A stretch of DNA of 64,000 nucleotides from an uncultured Sulfitobacter sp. GTDB lineage: Bacteria > Pseudomonadota > Alphaproteobacteria > Rhodobacterales > Rhodobacteraceae. Where the stretch lies: the NCBI RefSeq assembly GCF_947502895.1, contig NZ_CANNBM010000002.1, positions 1-64,000 on the forward strand. Direction: 5' to 3'. Position 1 is the first letter of the stretch. Every line of letters begins with the position of its first letter. Positions 35,407 to 45,299 of this stretch are shown one piece after another. The notes beneath the pieces were generated by a model that was not told where the DNA came from, made no database searches, and saw only the letters and a list, made by a program, of their open reading frames with translations. A program made the position numbers and the translations under genes.

Positions 35407-36818
35407 GAAAGCACCTTGGGCCGATGCGCGGGCCAGTTGGTGGCGCTGTGCCATTGCTGGGCCAAGCGTAACAGCAAACCATCACTACCGCGCGGCCCGA
35501 TCAGTTGCAGGCCTGCGGGCAGACCATCTTTGCCAAACCCCACAGGAATATTGACCACGGGCAGTCCGATCAGCCCTGCTGGCACCACAACCTGCATCCA
35601 GCGGTGATAGGTATCCATGCTGCGGCCTGCGATTTCTTCAGGGTAGGTCCATGTCACGTCAAACGGCCATAGCTGCGCCGAAGGCAACACCAACACATCC
35701 ATACTCTCGAACAGGCGCGTCGTGCGGCGGAACCAGTCCGAGCGTGTGGTGCTCGCGCGTTGGACATCACGCCCGCTCATCGCCAGTCCGCGCTCTATCT
35801 CCCACAGGGCGGCAGGCTTCAGATAGGGCCGCCGATCTGCGTCTTCGTAATCCAGCGTCAGGCCCCCTGCCACTGCAAAGGAGCGCAGATCAATCCACGA
35901 TTGCCACATGGCATCCGCGTCAAACGGCGCTGGCAACCCCTCGATACGGTGCCCCATATCGCCCATCTGCGTCAGGGCCGCATTGGAAATCTCGGCAATC
36001 CCTTCGGCATAGGGAAAGGCCCCGTCCCAATCGCCCAGCCAGCCAATCCGCAGCGTATCAGGCGCGCGGTCAATCCCCGCAAGCGTGGCAGGGCTGTCAG
36101 TGCTCAGCGGTTGGCGCGGGTCTGCGCCCACCATCACATCCAGCAAAGCGGCCAAATCGGCAGGGCTACGCGCCATTGGCCCGGATGTAGCCAGTTGATG
36201 CATGAACATATCGCCCACCGGATCCGACGGCACCGTCCCCCACGTGGGGCGCATTCCGTAGACGTTGTTCCAACCTGCGGGGTTGCGCAGGCTGCCCATC
36301 ATGTCAGAGCCGTCCGCGATGCTTAGCATCCCTGTCGCCAGTGCCGCCGCCGCCCCGCCTGAAGACCCACCTGCCGATCGGGTCAGGTCATAGGGGTTAC
36401 AGGTAGCGCCGTGCACAGGGTTGAATGTATGGCTGCCCAGCCCGAACTCGGGCGTGTTGGTCTTGCCAATAACAATCGCACCCGCCGCCCGCAGGCGCGC
36501 CACCATCGTATCATCCGCCTCGGCAGGCCCATCGTCCGCAAACAGAGGCGATCCACGCGAGGTCGGAAAGCCCGCTGCATTGGCGAGATCCTTGATCGCA
36601 ATGGGCAGACCATGCATCCAACCGCTGCGCGGCGCATTATCCGCGGCCCGCGCCTGTGCCAAAAGACGATCCTCGTCACCAAGGCTTACAATCGCATTGA
36701 CCTTCGGGTTCACCTCCGCGATCCGTGCCAGCGTGGCCGTCATCAACTCAACCGCTGAAATCTCGCCCTGCTCCATCGCGCGCGACTGAGCACGCGCATC
36801 CATGTTCAATATATCCAT
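35403..36818 (-). CDS. Amidase (amidase signature family)
   Basis: 471 residues. The Ser-cisSer-Lys catalytic set is visible: Lys76 (IAIKDLANAAG), Ser152/Ser153 (GGSSGGAAAAL) and Ser176 (MGSLRNPAGWNN). It hydrolyses amide bonds; the family includes aryl-acylamidases, indoleacetamide hydrolases and GatA. It is not GatA because gatB/gatC are not adjacent and the C-terminus differs. The downstream DUF2189 gene overlaps its stop. Substrate unknown. Confidence 0.88.
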   Translation of the reverse strand: MDILNMDARAQSRAMEQGEISAVELMTATLARIAEVNPKVNAIVSLGDEDRLLAQARAADNAPRSGWMHGLPIAIKDLANAAGFPTSRGSPLFADDGPAEADDTMVARLRAAGAIVIGKTNTPEFGLGSHTFNPVHGATCNPYDLTRSAGGSSGGAAAALATGMLSIADGSDMMGSLRNPAGWNNVYGMRPTWGTVPSDPVGDMFMHQLATSGPMARSPADLAALLDVMVGADPRQPLSTDSPATLAGIDRAPDTLRIGWLGDWDGAFPYAEGIAEISNAALTQMGDMGHRIEGLPAPFDADAMWQSWIDLRSFAVAGGLTLDYEDADRRPYLKPAALWEIERGLAMSGRDVQRASTTRSDWFRRTTRLFESMDVLVLPSAQLWPFDVTWTYPEEIAGRSMDTYHRWMQVVVPAGLIGLPVVNIPVGFGKDGLPAGLQLIGPRGSDGLLLRLAQQWHSATNWPAHRPKVLS

Positions 36819-37032
36819 GCGACAATATGGCCGCGCATCCGTGCAAGGTGCAAGTGCAATGGACCCCGCTCGGCCAACACCACGCCGATCTGGCCACGCG
36901 AGACACGCGCCGTGCTGGTGAATTTCATTATTCGCGTTTGTCCTGAACGGCAGCTACGAGCCCATTTTGACGGATGCTTCAACCTGAGCGAAGGATCGCT
37001 TTCATGATTGAGCAATGTACCACGACTACCCG

Positions 37033-37401
37033 TTAGCAAGGTGTTCCTTGATGAAACCGGAGTTGCCAGCGCCCGCCGTTTTTCACCCAAAGCGAAGAGC
37101 GGCGTCCCATTTCGATTTTATCGCCATACCTAACCTCGCTCTTGTAAGTTGCGAGGGCCACATTCGGAGCGACCAGCGCCACTGAGTAGTCGGGCAGAGG
37201 CAGCAAAGCGTTGATTTTAGCCTTTGGGTTGGGGTCGAAGAGCATCTCCGCTCGCTCATATCTTCGCCCCGACCTGCCAAACTCTACAAAGTCTGGAGAA
37301 AACGTTTGTTCCATTAAGGCTGGATCAAAACGTGTTTCTGCCAACCAGAGTGTTTCTTCCAACGCCATCAGAGCGTCTCTATCTTCTGTTGTAAAAATCA
37401 C
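37033..37401 (-). CDS. NTF2-like protein (DUF4440/SnoaL type)
   Basis: About 122 residues with the cone-shaped alpha+beta NTF2-like pattern: ALEETLWLAETRFDPALMEQTFSPDFVEFGRSGRRYERAEM, then strands ending in SLWVKNGGRWQLRFHQGTP. These small proteins are enzymes or scaffolds with a ligand pocket. The start is unclear: a GTG at 37401 (chosen), a TTG at 37434 and an ATG at 37368 are all possible. Isolated gene next to prfB. Confidence 0.7.
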   Translation of the reverse strand: MIFTTEDRDALMALEETLWLAETRFDPALMEQTFSPDFVEFGRSGRRYERAEMLFDPNPKAKINALLPLPDYSVALVAPNVALATYKSEVRYGDKIEMGRRSSLWVKNGGRWQLRFHQGTPC

Positions 37402-37516
37402 TGGTCCCCACAATCCCGAAAGTTGGGAACGCAATAGTTCCAGATGAAAGCAGACATATCAAGCCGAAGGTCGAACGGCAGCTCCGTCCCGCATTGCTGC
37501 CATCCGCAAGCGCAGC

Positions 37517-38641
37517 CTACTCCCCTTGTGCTTCCGCACGGCTCTTGCCGGACACAGCCAACGCCAGTGTCGCCCCCATCAGCCCGTCCAGATCACCGTC
37601 CAGCACGCCTTTGGTATCCGAGGTCTCGTATTGCGTGCGCAGGTCCTTGACCATCTGGTAGGGCTGCAAGACGTAACTGCGGATCTGGTTGCCCCAACCA
37701 GCATCGCCCGCGTTCTCATGCACTTCGTTGACCAGCGCACTGCGCTTGTCCAACTCCATCTGGTACAGACGGCTTTTCAGTGCCTTCATTGCGATATCGC
37801 GGTTCTGGTGCTGTGATTTTTCCGAACTTGTGACCACGATCCCTGTGGGATGGTGGGTAATCCGCACGGCAGAATCCGTGGTGTTCACGTGCTGCCCTCC
37901 CGCACCGGAACTGCGGTAGGTATCAATACGGATGTCCGAGGGGTTCACCTCGATCTCGATGTTGTCATCAACAACGGGATAGACTTTGACAGAGGTAAAA
38001 GACGTGTGCCGCTTGGCCGCTGAATCAAAGGGCGAAATACGCACCAGACGGTGCACACCGCTTTCGGATTTTAGCCAGCCGTAGGCGTTATGCCCGCTGA
38101 TCTTATAGGCGGCAGATTTGATTCCCGCCTCTTCGCCTGCACTCTCGGACTGCAACTCGACGCTATACCCCTTCTTCTCGGCCCAGCGGACATACATGCG
38201 CGCCAGCATAGAGGCCCAGTCACACGACTCGGTGCCGCCCGCGCCTGAATTGATCTCGAGGAAGGTGTCATTGGCATCCGCCTCACCGTCCAGCAGCGCC
38301 TCCAGCTCTTTTTGCGCAGCCTTTACAGCCAGCTTTGTCAGCGCGGCCTCTGCCTCGCCCACGACTTCGGCGTCGTCCTCCATCTCGCCCAACTCGATGA
38401 GATCGACGTTATCCTGCAATTCGGTCTTGATGCCGTCATAGGTGGCCATCGCATCGACCAGCCCCTGACGGTCGCGCATCAGCTTCTGGGCTGCAGCCGG
38501 ATCGTCCCACAGGGTCGGGTCCTCGACCCGCGCGTTGAACTCCTCCAGCCGGTATGGCGCTGTCTCGACGTTCAAACGCTGTGCCAAGAGGTCCAGCGAT
38601 TTTTGTATTTTATCAACGGTGCTCTGGATTTCTGCGCGCAT
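37517..38641 (-). CDS. prfB: Peptide chain release factor 2
   Basis: 374 residues. The GGQ peptide-hydrolysis motif is in SGAGGQHVN and the SPF stop-codon recognition tripeptide is in RISPFDS, which defines RF2 (UGA and UAA). The frame is continuous from ATG at 38641, so the programmed frameshift of enteric prfB is absent. The gene lies downstream of mrcA on the same strand behind a terminator. Confidence 0.96.
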   Translation of the reverse strand: MRAEIQSTVDKIQKSLDLLAQRLNVETAPYRLEEFNARVEDPTLWDDPAAAQKLMRDRQGLVDAMATYDGIKTELQDNVDLIELGEMEDDAEVVGEAEAALTKLAVKAAQKELEALLDGEADANDTFLEINSGAGGTESCDWASMLARMYVRWAEKKGYSVELQSESAGEEAGIKSAAYKISGHNAYGWLKSESGVHRLVRISPFDSAAKRHTSFTSVKVYPVVDDNIEIEVNPSDIRIDTYRSSGAGGQHVNTTDSAVRITHHPTGIVVTSSEKSQHQNRDIAMKALKSRLYQMELDKRSALVNEVHENAGDAGWGNQIRSYVLQPYQMVKDLRTQYETSDTKGVLDGDLDGLMGATLALAVSGKSRAEAQGE

Positions 38642-38654
38642 GATCTGTCCTGAA

Positions 38655-38690
38655 ATAAAAGGGCGGCCCGTGCCACCGCACCGACCGCCC
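38655..38690 (-). terminator. Rho-independent terminator after mrcA
   Basis: On the minus strand GGGCGG and CCGCCC form the base of a hairpin followed by TTTTATTT, between the mrcA stop and the prfB start. Confidence 0.75.
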
Positions 38691-38759
38691 ATGTGATAGA
38701 CCAGCACCCGCGTGGCGACAAGCCACGCCCGCTAGAAACAGCATGGCAACAGGACGCGC

Positions 38760-41303
38760 CTAGTACAAACCACCCGAGCTTAGCGTGCCAAAGCCCGCCT
38801 TTGGCCCGACGATGGCTTTCTTGCCCGTCGATGTTGTCACTTCCTTGGCCTTGGCGCCGCCCACTTCTTCTACCAGTGGCAAATCGGCCCCCATGGCAAA
38901 GCCTCCATCAAAGGTCACACCAAAGTTGATGAACTCTCCATCGCGGAAGCACTCGGACACGACATTGCCGCCCGAGGCATTCGAGCTGAGGCGCGCACCG
39001 CTGAAACGGTCGATCTTGATAAACTCGCAGCCATCGGGTGCCCTGAACTTACCACCCCCGTATTTCGCCACCGCCTTTGACATAAACCGCTGGAATACAG
39101 GCCCGCACATACCACCACCCGAGGCACTGCGCCCCAGACTGCGCGGCTGGTCATACCCGATGTAACATCCCGCCACGATGTTGGAGGTAAAGCCCACAAA
39201 CCACACATCCTTGGCGTCGTTCGTCGTGCCTGTCTTGCCCGCTGCTGGCACCCGCAGATTTACTGTCTTGCGTGCCGTACCACGGTCCACCACGCCCTTC
39301 ATCATAGAGGTCAACTGATACGCAGTCACAGGGTCCATTACCCGCTCGCGGTTGGAGGTCACGCGCGGGCTTTGCCCCGCGGCAAGGGTAATCTGGTTGC
39401 AATCGTCGCATATCCGCTTGTCGTGTTTGTAAACGGTCCGCCCGTAGCGGTCCTGCACCCTGTCAACCAGCGTAGGCTCCACCCGCTCGCCGCCGTTGGC
39501 AAACATCGCATAGGCCGCAACCATCTGGTACAGCGTGGTTTCCTGCGATCCAAGCGCGTTGGCCAGCACTGGCGAGAGATTCTCGTAGACGCCGAAACGC
39601 TCGGCATAGTCGCCGACCACATTCATACCCACCTCTTGCGCCAGACGGATCGTCATCAGGTTGCGCGACTGCTCGATCCCGGTGCGCAGGGGCGTCGGCC
39701 CGTAGTAACGGTTGGAGGAGTTTTGCGGACGCCACACACCCTGCGGTGTGTTGATCTCAATAGGCGCGTCCACAACGATGGTCGCAGGGGTATATCCACT
39801 GTCCAACGCCGCAGCGAAAACAAATGGCTTGAAGCTGGAGCCCGGCTGGCGTTTGGCCTGTGTGGCGCGGTTGAACACGCTGGCTTGATAACTGAAACCA
39901 CCCTGCATGGCGATCACGCGGCCCGTGTTGACGTCCATCGCCACAAAGCCGCCCTGCACTTCTGGCACCTGCCGCAACGTCCAGCGGATAAAGCTGCCAT
40001 CGGCATCCGTCACCATCCGGCGCACCAGCACCACATCACCGACTTCGACAATATCGCCGCGTGCGCCGAGGCGGCCATTCTCCAACCGTTTGCGCGCCCA
40101 CTGCATATCCTTGGGTGGCACCCAATTGCCGCCTTCTGCGGTTTCGACGCTCTCAATACCCAGACGCGCGCCCTTGCCGCCCACTTCCAGCACAACCGCG
40201 GGGAACCACTGCGTTTCCAGAAAAATGTCACGCGGGACACGCAGATCGGCCAGCGCGGCACGCCACGTTACCTCGTCAACCAAAGCTTCGGCTGGCAGTG
40301 TCTGTTCCGTGCCACGCCAAACACCTGTACCACGGTCAAACTGCTCCAACTGGCGGCGCAGCGCGTCAGCCGCGATCGGTTGCATCTCGTTGTCGATGGT
40401 GGCCCGCACACTCAAACCGCCGGTAAAGAACTCCCCCTCGCCAAAGTCTTCGGACAACTGGCGGCGGATTTCATCGGTGAAGTAGTCGCGCGGCGGCAAA
40501 TCTGCCTTAAAGCTCTCGAAATCGCCATTTTGCACCGACAAAAGCGGCAATTCACGCTCCTGCTGGTATGCCGCTTCTGTGATGTACCCATTCTCTTTCA
40601 TCTCGCGCAGAACAAAGTTCCGGCGCGCGACCAAACGGTCCTTGCGGCGTACAGGGTGATAATCCGACGGCGCTTTGGGCAGGCTGGCAAGCGTTGCCGC
40701 CTCGTGGGGCGCAAGCTCGCTCAGGGTTTTATTGAAATAGGTCTGGCTGGCAGCAGCCACACCATAGCTGTTCTGGCCCAGAAAAATCTCATTCAGATAC
40801 AACTCAAGGATTTTCTCTTTATCCAGCGCCTCTTCTACGCGCGCCGCAAGAATGATCTCTTTGATCTTGCGTTCCGCGCGGCGGTCGCCTGACAGCAGAA
40901 AGTTCTTCATGACCTGCTGTGTAATGGTCGAGGCACCACGCACATCGCGTCCCCGCGTGCGCACAGCATCTACCGCCGCCGCACCAATGCCGCGCAGGTC
41001 ATAGCCATCATGTTCGTAGAAATTCTTGTCTTCGGCCGAGATAAACGCCTGCTTGACCAGATCAGGGATCGTATCGGCAGGTGCGAACAAACGCCGCTCT
41101 TGGGCGAATTCATCAATCAAACGGCCTTGGCCCGAATAAATCCGGCTAATCGTCGGTGGCGTGTACGAGGCAAGGGATTCGTGACTGGGCAAATCACGCC
41201 CATACATCCAGAAAATCGCCCCGATAGTGAGCGCAACCATGCCCACGGACATGGTTAGAGTGGTGAAAATACCACCTAAGAACGACAGGATCATCCGAAA
41301 CAC
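38760..41303 (-). CDS. mrcA: Penicillin-binding protein 1A
   Basis: 847-residue bifunctional peptidoglycan synthase. N-terminal membrane anchor, then the glycosyltransferase domain (EDKNFYEHDGYD, RGASTITQQVMKN, LELYLNEIFLG), an OB-like linker and the transpeptidase domain with SSFK (active Ser in PGSSFKPF), an SRN motif and KTGTTNDAKD. It polymerises glycan strands and cross-links peptides in the periplasm. It follows amiC on the same strand, a conserved Rhodobacterales order. Confidence 0.95.
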   Translation of the reverse strand: MFRMILSFLGGIFTTLTMSVGMVALTIGAIFWMYGRDLPSHESLASYTPPTISRIYSGQGRLIDEFAQERRLFAPADTIPDLVKQAFISAEDKNFYEHDGYDLRGIGAAAVDAVRTRGRDVRGASTITQQVMKNFLLSGDRRAERKIKEIILAARVEEALDKEKILELYLNEIFLGQNSYGVAAASQTYFNKTLSELAPHEAATLASLPKAPSDYHPVRRKDRLVARRNFVLREMKENGYITEAAYQQERELPLLSVQNGDFESFKADLPPRDYFTDEIRRQLSEDFGEGEFFTGGLSVRATIDNEMQPIAADALRRQLEQFDRGTGVWRGTEQTLPAEALVDEVTWRAALADLRVPRDIFLETQWFPAVVLEVGGKGARLGIESVETAEGGNWVPPKDMQWARKRLENGRLGARGDIVEVGDVVLVRRMVTDADGSFIRWTLRQVPEVQGGFVAMDVNTGRVIAMQGGFSYQASVFNRATQAKRQPGSSFKPFVFAAALDSGYTPATIVVDAPIEINTPQGVWRPQNSSNRYYGPTPLRTGIEQSRNLMTIRLAQEVGMNVVGDYAERFGVYENLSPVLANALGSQETTLYQMVAAYAMFANGGERVEPTLVDRVQDRYGRTVYKHDKRICDDCNQITLAAGQSPRVTSNRERVMDPVTAYQLTSMMKGVVDRGTARKTVNLRVPAAGKTGTTNDAKDVWFVGFTSNIVAGCYIGYDQPRSLGRSASGGGMCGPVFQRFMSKAVAKYGGGKFRAPDGCEFIKIDRFSGARLSSNASGGNVVSECFRDGEFINFGVTFDGGFAMGADLPLVEEVGGAKAKEVTTSTGKKAIVGPKAGFGTLSSGGLY

Positions 41304-41504
41304 GCGCGACAGCTCCTTAAATGGCTGCTTGAATTGCGAAACCTATACCGTCAATCGCCCCGATGGTCAAAAGGCAAGCGCGGGGAAAAAGGGCGAAACA
41401 CCGCCTAAAAACATACGTTTCTTGCAGTTTAATGCAGGGTTCTTAACACGGTGCCGCATCGGGCAGATTCGGTGGAGGCAATTACCGCAAATGCTGCGCG
41501 CGCG

Positions 41505-42719
41505 CTACTGGCGCACCAGCGCCGCGCGCGCCGCATCTTCATCGCGCCAGACCAGAACGCCGTTGGCGATGCCTTCAGCCATCCCCTGCCGCCATACAGG
41601 ATCGCGCAAATTGGCCAGATCACGCTCCGAGCTCAAGAAACCGATCTCGATCAAAACCGACGGGATGTCAGCCGATTTCAGCACCGAAAAACCCGCCTCG
41701 CGCAGTGGGCGCCGGTTCATCGGGCCGCCTGCTGCCGCCATCCCGTCTGCCAGTGTTTTGGCCAGCGCGGCCGAGCGTGGCCCCGTCTCCAGCCGCGCAT
41801 AATCCAGCAGAATTTGCGCCACCTGATCATCCGATCCTGTCAAATCAATGCCAGCGATAATGTCTGATCGGTCATGCCGCGCCACCAGTTGCGCCGTTGC
41901 GGCATCTCCCGCGTCTTCACTCAGTGTATAGACGGTCGCGCCCTTGGCACCGCCTTGGCTCAGGATATCGGCGTGCAACGAGATAAACAGATCCGCATCC
42001 GCCTGATGGGCCATGGCAACGCGGCTCTCCAGCGCCAGAAAGACATCCTCTTGCCGCGTCAGCAAAACATCAACACCGCGCCGCCGCAACGCATCCGCCA
42101 GAGTGCGCGCAAAGCTCAGCATCAGCTCTTTTTCGTTCACGCCGCCCCGCTCGGCACCGGGATCGACGCCGCCGTGACCGGGGTCAAGCACAACAATGAA
42201 TTGGTCCTCTTCCGCGCGCGCAGGCACGTCGGGTGCCAGAAAGGCGGGCGCCCAGTTCGGATCGTCAGGCGCGCCTGACTGCGCGGCAAACTCCTCGGCG
42301 TCCACTTCTTCCAACCTGATCTGCAATGTCGCGCGACCAGAATTGGGGTCCACCGGCATCCCGATCTCGCGCGGCAGCATCGGCCCTTCCAGATCAGCAA
42401 CCAGCCTCGACCAACCAGGCTGGAACGCGCCGAACCGCAGCGCCGTGATCCGCCCCGTATCGTCCAGAATATCCCTGGCTTGCACACCGCTAAAATCGAC
42501 CTCGCGAAAGTCCACAACCAGCCGCGCAGGATCATCCAGCGTAAAGACACGGAACGGCACGCCCTGGCTCAATGCCAGCGTAAAATCCGTGCGCCCCCAC
42601 CAACCGTCAGCGACATTGCTGGCGGTCGCATCGACCCGCGCAAGCGCGCTCAGGTCTTGAGCCATCACCTGAGATGACAGCGCCAAGGCACAGATAAGGT
42701 TCACTAAAAGTCGCTTCAT
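41505..42719 (-). CDS. amiC: N-acetylmuramoyl-L-alanine amidase (AmiC type)
   Basis: 404 residues from ATG at 42719. A signal peptide (about 1-23, ending VMAQ), an AMIN domain (about 30-150) for septal or cell-wall targeting, then an Amidase_3 zinc domain with VVLDPGHGGVDPG, the NEKE glutamate and SLHAD histidine, ending in IPSVLIEIGFLSS. It cleaves the peptide stem from glycan during cell separation. The longer open frame to 42971 has no similarity upstream of this start. Confidence 0.93.
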   Translation of the reverse strand: MKRLLVNLICALALSSQVMAQDLSALARVDATASNVADGWWGRTDFTLALSQGVPFRVFTLDDPARLVVDFREVDFSGVQARDILDDTGRITALRFGAFQPGWSRLVADLEGPMLPREIGMPVDPNSGRATLQIRLEEVDAEEFAAQSGAPDDPNWAPAFLAPDVPARAEEDQFIVVLDPGHGGVDPGAERGGVNEKELMLSFARTLADALRRRGVDVLLTRQEDVFLALESRVAMAHQADADLFISLHADILSQGGAKGATVYTLSEDAGDAATAQLVARHDRSDIIAGIDLTGSDDQVAQILLDYARLETGPRSAALAKTLADGMAAAGGPMNRRPLREAGFSVLKSADIPSVLIEIGFLSSERDLANLRDPVWRQGMAEGIANGVLVWRDEDAARAALVRQ

Positions 42720-42795
42720 TACCGCTCCGGCCCGCTGTTTATCATGGGCGCTTTGGCGCAATCCTATCACTCTTGGGGCGCAGCGGTCCAGCGGT

Positions 42796-43938
42796 TCAGC
42801 GGGCCTGCATATACGCCGCCAGTCGCGCCAGCCCCTCGCGAATATCCTCTGTGCTGCGCGCATAGGAGAAGCGCAAGGTCGTGGCCCCCCTCTCCGGATC
42901 AAAATCAAGCCCCGGCGTGACCGCCACGCCTGCCTTGTCCAGAATTTCGGCAGCCAGCGCGCGGCTGTCATCGGTGATCCCGCTCACATCTGCATAGACA
43001 TAAAAGGCCCCGTCAGGCGGCGCGATGCGATCAAACCCCGCGAGCGGCAACCCCTCCAGCATCAACGCGCGGTTGGCGCGGTATACATCCATATTCGCTT
43101 GTAACTCATCCTCGCACTCCATCGCAGCCAGTGCCGCGACCTGCGAGGCATGGGGCGCGCAGATAAACATATTCTGGGCAATCCGCTCGACCACGCGCAC
43201 CTGATCTTGCGGCACCACCATCCAGCCCACGCGCCAACCCGTCATGCTGAAATATTTGGAAAAGCTGTTGATAACATAGCATTCGTCCGTCACTTCCAGC
43301 GCGGTTACAGCCTTTTTCTCATACTCGACCCCGTGGTAAATCTCGTCCGAGATGAACGAAGCGCCTGTGTCATGACACGCCCCGATAAGGGCGGACATGG
43401 CCGCATGGTCCAGCATCGTGCCTGTCGGGTTGGCAGGCGAGGCAACCATAAGACCGCGCAAGTCCATGCCAGCAAAATCGGCAGGCACAGGCTGAAAACG
43501 GTTTTCGGCCGCGGTGGGCAAATCAACGGGCACCATCCCCAGCGCGCGCAATATCTGCCGATAGCTGGGATAGCCCGGCGCGCCGATGCCGACACGATCG
43601 CCGCTGTCAAACAGCGCGGTAAACGCCAGCAAAAACGCCGCCGAGGAGCCGGACGTGATTACCACGCGCTCCGGATCGAGGTCGACGTTGTACCATTCAC
43701 CGTACATCTGTGCGACACGCCGACGCAGGGCGGGCAGCCCCAGCGCAACCGTATAGCCCAATGGCCCCGCCGCCATCGCATCGGTCAAAGCCTGCGCTGC
43801 GCCCTTTGGCGCACCGGTGCCAGGCTGTCCCACCTCCATATGAATGATGTGCCGGCCTGCCGCTTCGGCGGCTGATGCCGCTTGCATCACGTCCATCACA
43901 ATAAAGGGATCAACCTTTGATCTGCTTGAATTCCGCAC
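42796..43938 (-). CDS. Pyridoxal phosphate-dependent aminotransferase (class I/II)
   Basis: 380 residues. Fold type I aminotransferase with SGSSAAFLLAF (phosphate loop), SPANPTGTM, SDEIYHGVEY and the PLP lysine in NSFSKYFSMTGWRVGW. AGGAG lies 7 bases before GTG at 43938, which makes this start better than the GTG two codons upstream. Substrate probably an aromatic or neutral amino acid; not determinable. Its start is only about 22 bases from the start of the divergent BepA-like gene. Confidence 0.9.
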   Translation of the reverse strand: MRNSSRSKVDPFIVMDVMQAASAAEAAGRHIIHMEVGQPGTGAPKGAAQALTDAMAAGPLGYTVALGLPALRRRVAQMYGEWYNVDLDPERVVITSGSSAAFLLAFTALFDSGDRVGIGAPGYPSYRQILRALGMVPVDLPTAAENRFQPVPADFAGMDLRGLMVASPANPTGTMLDHAAMSALIGACHDTGASFISDEIYHGVEYEKKAVTALEVTDECYVINSFSKYFSMTGWRVGWMVVPQDQVRVVERIAQNMFICAPHASQVAALAAMECEDELQANMDVYRANRALMLEGLPLAGFDRIAPPDGAFYVYADVSGITDDSRALAAEILDKAGVAVTPGLDFDPERGATTLRFSYARSTEDIREGLARLAAYMQAR

Positions 43939-43960
43939 GGCCACACTCCTAAACTATCTC

Positions 43961-45292
43961 ATGCGCTTTCACCTGATACGCCTCACCTCGTCAATAGCAG
44001 CCCTGTTGCTGCTCGCGCTGCTGGCCCTGCCCGCACATGCGGCCAGTCTCCTGCGCGATGCGGATATGGAACACGCGCTGAAACAGATCGCGGCCCCTAT
44101 TCTGCGCGCCGCAGGTCTGAACCCCAACCGTGTCAAAGTGCTGGTGGTCAACGACTCTACGCTCAACGCGTTTGTGGTCAGCAATGACGCGATCTTTGTG
44201 CACTACGGCCTTATCAACAAAATGAAATCCGCCGCCATGCTGCAAGGCATCATCGCGCATGAGGCCGCCCATATCGCCAACGGTCATATCGCACGGCGGC
44301 TGGGCAACCTGTCCAACGCGCGCACCATCACAGGACTGGGTATCGCACTGGCAGCAGCCGCCGCCGCGTCTGGCAACGGGCGCGCAGCGGGCGGCATCGC
44401 AATCGGCACAGCCAGCTCCGCCAAACGCGCCTTTCTGGGCCATACACGCGCCGAAGAAGCCTCGGCCGATCAATCAGGCATCCGCTATATGAAATCTGCC
44501 GGCGCCTCCCCCAAAGGGTTACAGGACGCGTTGGAGATTTTTGCGGGGCAGGAAACCCTCAGCGTGGGCCGCCAAGACCCCTACATGCGCTCGCACCCGC
44601 TTAGTCGTGACAGGATGCGCGCTGTGGCGGGATATGTCGCCAGCTACGGCACCCTGCCTGCTGATCCAACCGCCGAATACTGGTTTGCCCGCCTGCAAGG
44701 CAAAATCACCGCCCAGACCCGCGCACCCAGCTGGACACTGCGCCGCCTCAAATCCGAGCCCTACACCGATATCCGCGCCCTGCGCGAAGCACTGGCCGAA
44801 CACCGCAATTCGCGCACCAAACGGGCGCTGGCAGCCATTGACCGTGCCATTGCAGCCCGCCCTAAGGATCCATTCTTTCGCGCCCAAAAGGGCCTGATCC
44901 TGCTGGAGACGCGCAATTTCAACGCCGCAGCGCAAACCTATGCCGCCGCCGTCAAACGCGCGCCCAACGATCCGCTGGTGTTGTCCGGCTATGGCCGCGC
45001 CCTGTTCGCCTCGGGTCAGGTGAAATCGGCGCTGAATGTGTTGGAAAAGTCGCGCAGACAGGATTTCCGCGATGGCTCCATGCTGCGTGATCTGGCCACG
45101 GCCTATGCCAAGACTGGCCAGACAGGCATGGCCAGCCTCATCACCGCCGAGCGTTACGCCCTGCGCGGGCGGCTGAAAGATGCCGGTATCCACGCAAAAC
45201 GCGCCTCTGGCCTGCTTGGACAAGGCTCCGGCCCTTGGCAGCGGGCCCAAGATGTGTTGATTGCTTCCCAACGTGCTGCAAAACGAAAGTGA
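43961..45292 (+). CDS. BepA-like M48 metalloprotease with TPR repeats
   Basis: 443 residues. Signal peptide (about 1-28), M48 zinc motif HEAAH in IIAHEAAHIANGH, the third ligand in RAEEASADQSG, and C-terminal TPR-like repeats (about 270-430). This is the architecture of BepA/YfgC, a periplasmic protease-chaperone that assists outer-membrane protein assembly and degrades stalled LptD/BamA substrates. It is followed by a DsbA-like gene after seven bases, which fits a joint role in envelope protein folding. Confidence 0.9.
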   Translation: MRFHLIRLTSSIAALLLLALLALPAHAASLLRDADMEHALKQIAAPILRAAGLNPNRVKVLVVNDSTLNAFVVSNDAIFVHYGLINKMKSAAMLQGIIAHEAAHIANGHIARRLGNLSNARTITGLGIALAAAAAASGNGRAAGGIAIGTASSAKRAFLGHTRAEEASADQSGIRYMKSAGASPKGLQDALEIFAGQETLSVGRQDPYMRSHPLSRDRMRAVAGYVASYGTLPADPTAEYWFARLQGKITAQTRAPSWTLRRLKSEPYTDIRALREALAEHRNSRTKRALAAIDRAIAARPKDPFFRAQKGLILLETRNFNAAAQTYAAAVKRAPNDPLVLSGYGRALFASGQVKSALNVLEKSRRQDFRDGSMLRDLATAYAKTGQTGMASLITAERYALRGRLKDAGIHAKRASGLLGQGSGPWQRAQDVLIASQRAAKRK

Positions 45293-45299
45293 CCCACTG

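Noticed and set aside
36806..37090. Open frame of 94 codons between the amidase and the NTF2-like gene
   Set aside because: Overlaps the NTF2-like gene in another frame and has no sensible protein features.
38600..38641. Programmed frameshift at the start of prfB
   Set aside because: The frame is continuous from the ATG and no CTT TGA C slippery site is present, as in other alphaproteobacteria.
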